DNA from: Paracoccaceae bacterium
GTDB lineage: Bacteria > Pseudomonadota > Alphaproteobacteria > Rhodobacterales > Rhodobacteraceae
DNA: 5,282 nucleotides
Direction of reading: 5' to 3'
Assembly: GCA_003535335.1 (NCBI GenBank)
Contig: DOHJ01000028.1
Span: 1 to 5,282 of the forward strand
The position numbers were made by a program, and so were the translations under genes. This document shows positions 5,010-5,282 of this stretch, piece after piece (the stretch's first letter is position 1; each line of letters starts with the position of its first letter). The notes beneath the pieces are model-generated. The model searched no databases, had not been told where the DNA came from, and saw only the letters and a program-made list of their open reading frames with translations.

Positions 5010-5282
5010 TGTCGGGCGATGGTCCGTTGTCATCTTGTATTTGGGTTCTAACAGCTGTAATATCGCTCTGGCACATCAATCTACCGATACGGCGATGCCC
5101 AACATCCAGACCCAATTCTTTTAATTCGTCGGCCACTCCAGGCCGTCCGTAACTGTTCAGGCTAAGACAATGCTGTTCCCGAATATGGGCAAGCAAAACC
5201 ATATCTCGACGCTGCCGATCACTGGCGGGACGATTGCACCAGGCGCGATAACCACGCGATGTGACATTAACAAGGCGGCAAA
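5010..5282 (-). pseudogene. IS3-family transposase OrfB, frameshifted and truncated N-terminal fragment (runs off right edge)
   Basis: Reading the minus strand from the right edge gives a continuous frame beginning CRLVNVTSRGYRAW, then NRPASDRQRRDMVLLAHIRE, SLNSYGRP, ELKELGLDVGHRRIGRLM and TAVRT. This is the typical N-terminal DNA-binding part (HTH_21-type region) of IS3-family OrfB, whose usual form reads GVSxSGYYAW ... SYGxPR ... ELxxxGxxVGxxRVxRLM ... VRTRK. After VRT (about 5044) homology shifts to another frame, where KYKMTTDH continues the expected K(Y/F)K-TTD pattern; a two-base loss near 5040-5043 explains this. Recognisable sequence ends at about 5010, long before the DDE catalytic domain. 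The fragment therefore cannot encode active transposase. The uninterrupted frame formally continues to a stop at 4924 but that tail is not transposase-like. The 5' part, and any orfA, lie beyond 5282. Confidence 0.82.

Noticed and set aside
4998..5014. Hairpin CGACAG-AACCC-CTGTCG as a rho-independent terminator
   Set aside because: The stem is only six base pairs and no T-run follows it on either strand.
4909..5124. A 71-codon plus-strand open frame starting ATG GAC AGG
   Set aside because: It runs antisense through the IS3 OrfB remnant and the IS6-like end, and resembles nothing known; no good ribosome-binding site.
4924..5202. Reading the minus-strand frame as an intact 92-residue gene from ATG 5202
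   Set aside because: The transposase similarity continues upstream of that ATG to the window edge, and the last roughly 40 residues are out of the homologous frame, so it is a broken orfB, not a small gene.
1..5282. tRNA, rRNA, CRISPR array, toxin-antitoxin or phage-defence system
   Set aside because: No matching sequence patterns, repeat-spacer structure or domain signatures seen on either strand.

Overview
The window looks like a chromosomal stretch from an alphaproteobacterium, most likely a Rhodobacterales (Roseobacter-type) marine bacterium. This rests on the recognisable style of the proteins: a ClpS ending [10 protein letters not shown], an S11 D,D-carboxypeptidase with a long Pro/Ala linker and a SPOR-type C-terminus, a small Cys-lipoprotein with a conserved Arg/Asp pattern, and an RsmC-like methyltransferase. 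Base composition appears moderate. The genus cannot be fixed from this sequence.

Layout, left to right. (1) 1-350, minus: the 5' part of hemF (oxygen-dependent coproporphyrinogen III oxidase), running off the left edge. (2) 351-472: a short divergent promoter region. (3) 473-841, plus: a small predicted lipoprotein of unknown function. (4) 838-3076, minus: three closely spaced co-directional genes, read clpS (2711-3076), then an rsmC-like methyltransferase (1685-2686), then an SDR-fold protein (838-1647). They are probably one transcription unit. The SDR protein converges on the lipoprotein gene and their stop codons overlap in the tetranucleotide TTAA. (5) 3077-3395: a 319-base divergent intergenic region containing a long inverted repeat and possible promoter or regulator motifs. 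(6) 3396-4892, plus: a periplasmic penicillin-binding-protein-type D-Ala-D-Ala carboxypeptidase with a C-terminal SPOR-like domain. (7) 4893-5282: mobile-element debris. A 5' piece of an IS3-family orfB lies on the minus strand, frameshifted and cut short, next to a 15-base sequence resembling an IS6/IS26-type terminal inverted repeat.

The intact genes are housekeeping functions: haem synthesis, N-degron adaptor for Clp proteolysis, rRNA modification and cell-wall trimming. They do not form one obvious pathway. I found no convincing new multi-gene system. The best leads are the SDR protein, whose YxxxK active-site lysine is replaced by threonine (so it may not be an ordinary oxidoreductase), the linkage of clpS to rsmC rather than clpA, and the layered insertion-sequence scar at the right edge.
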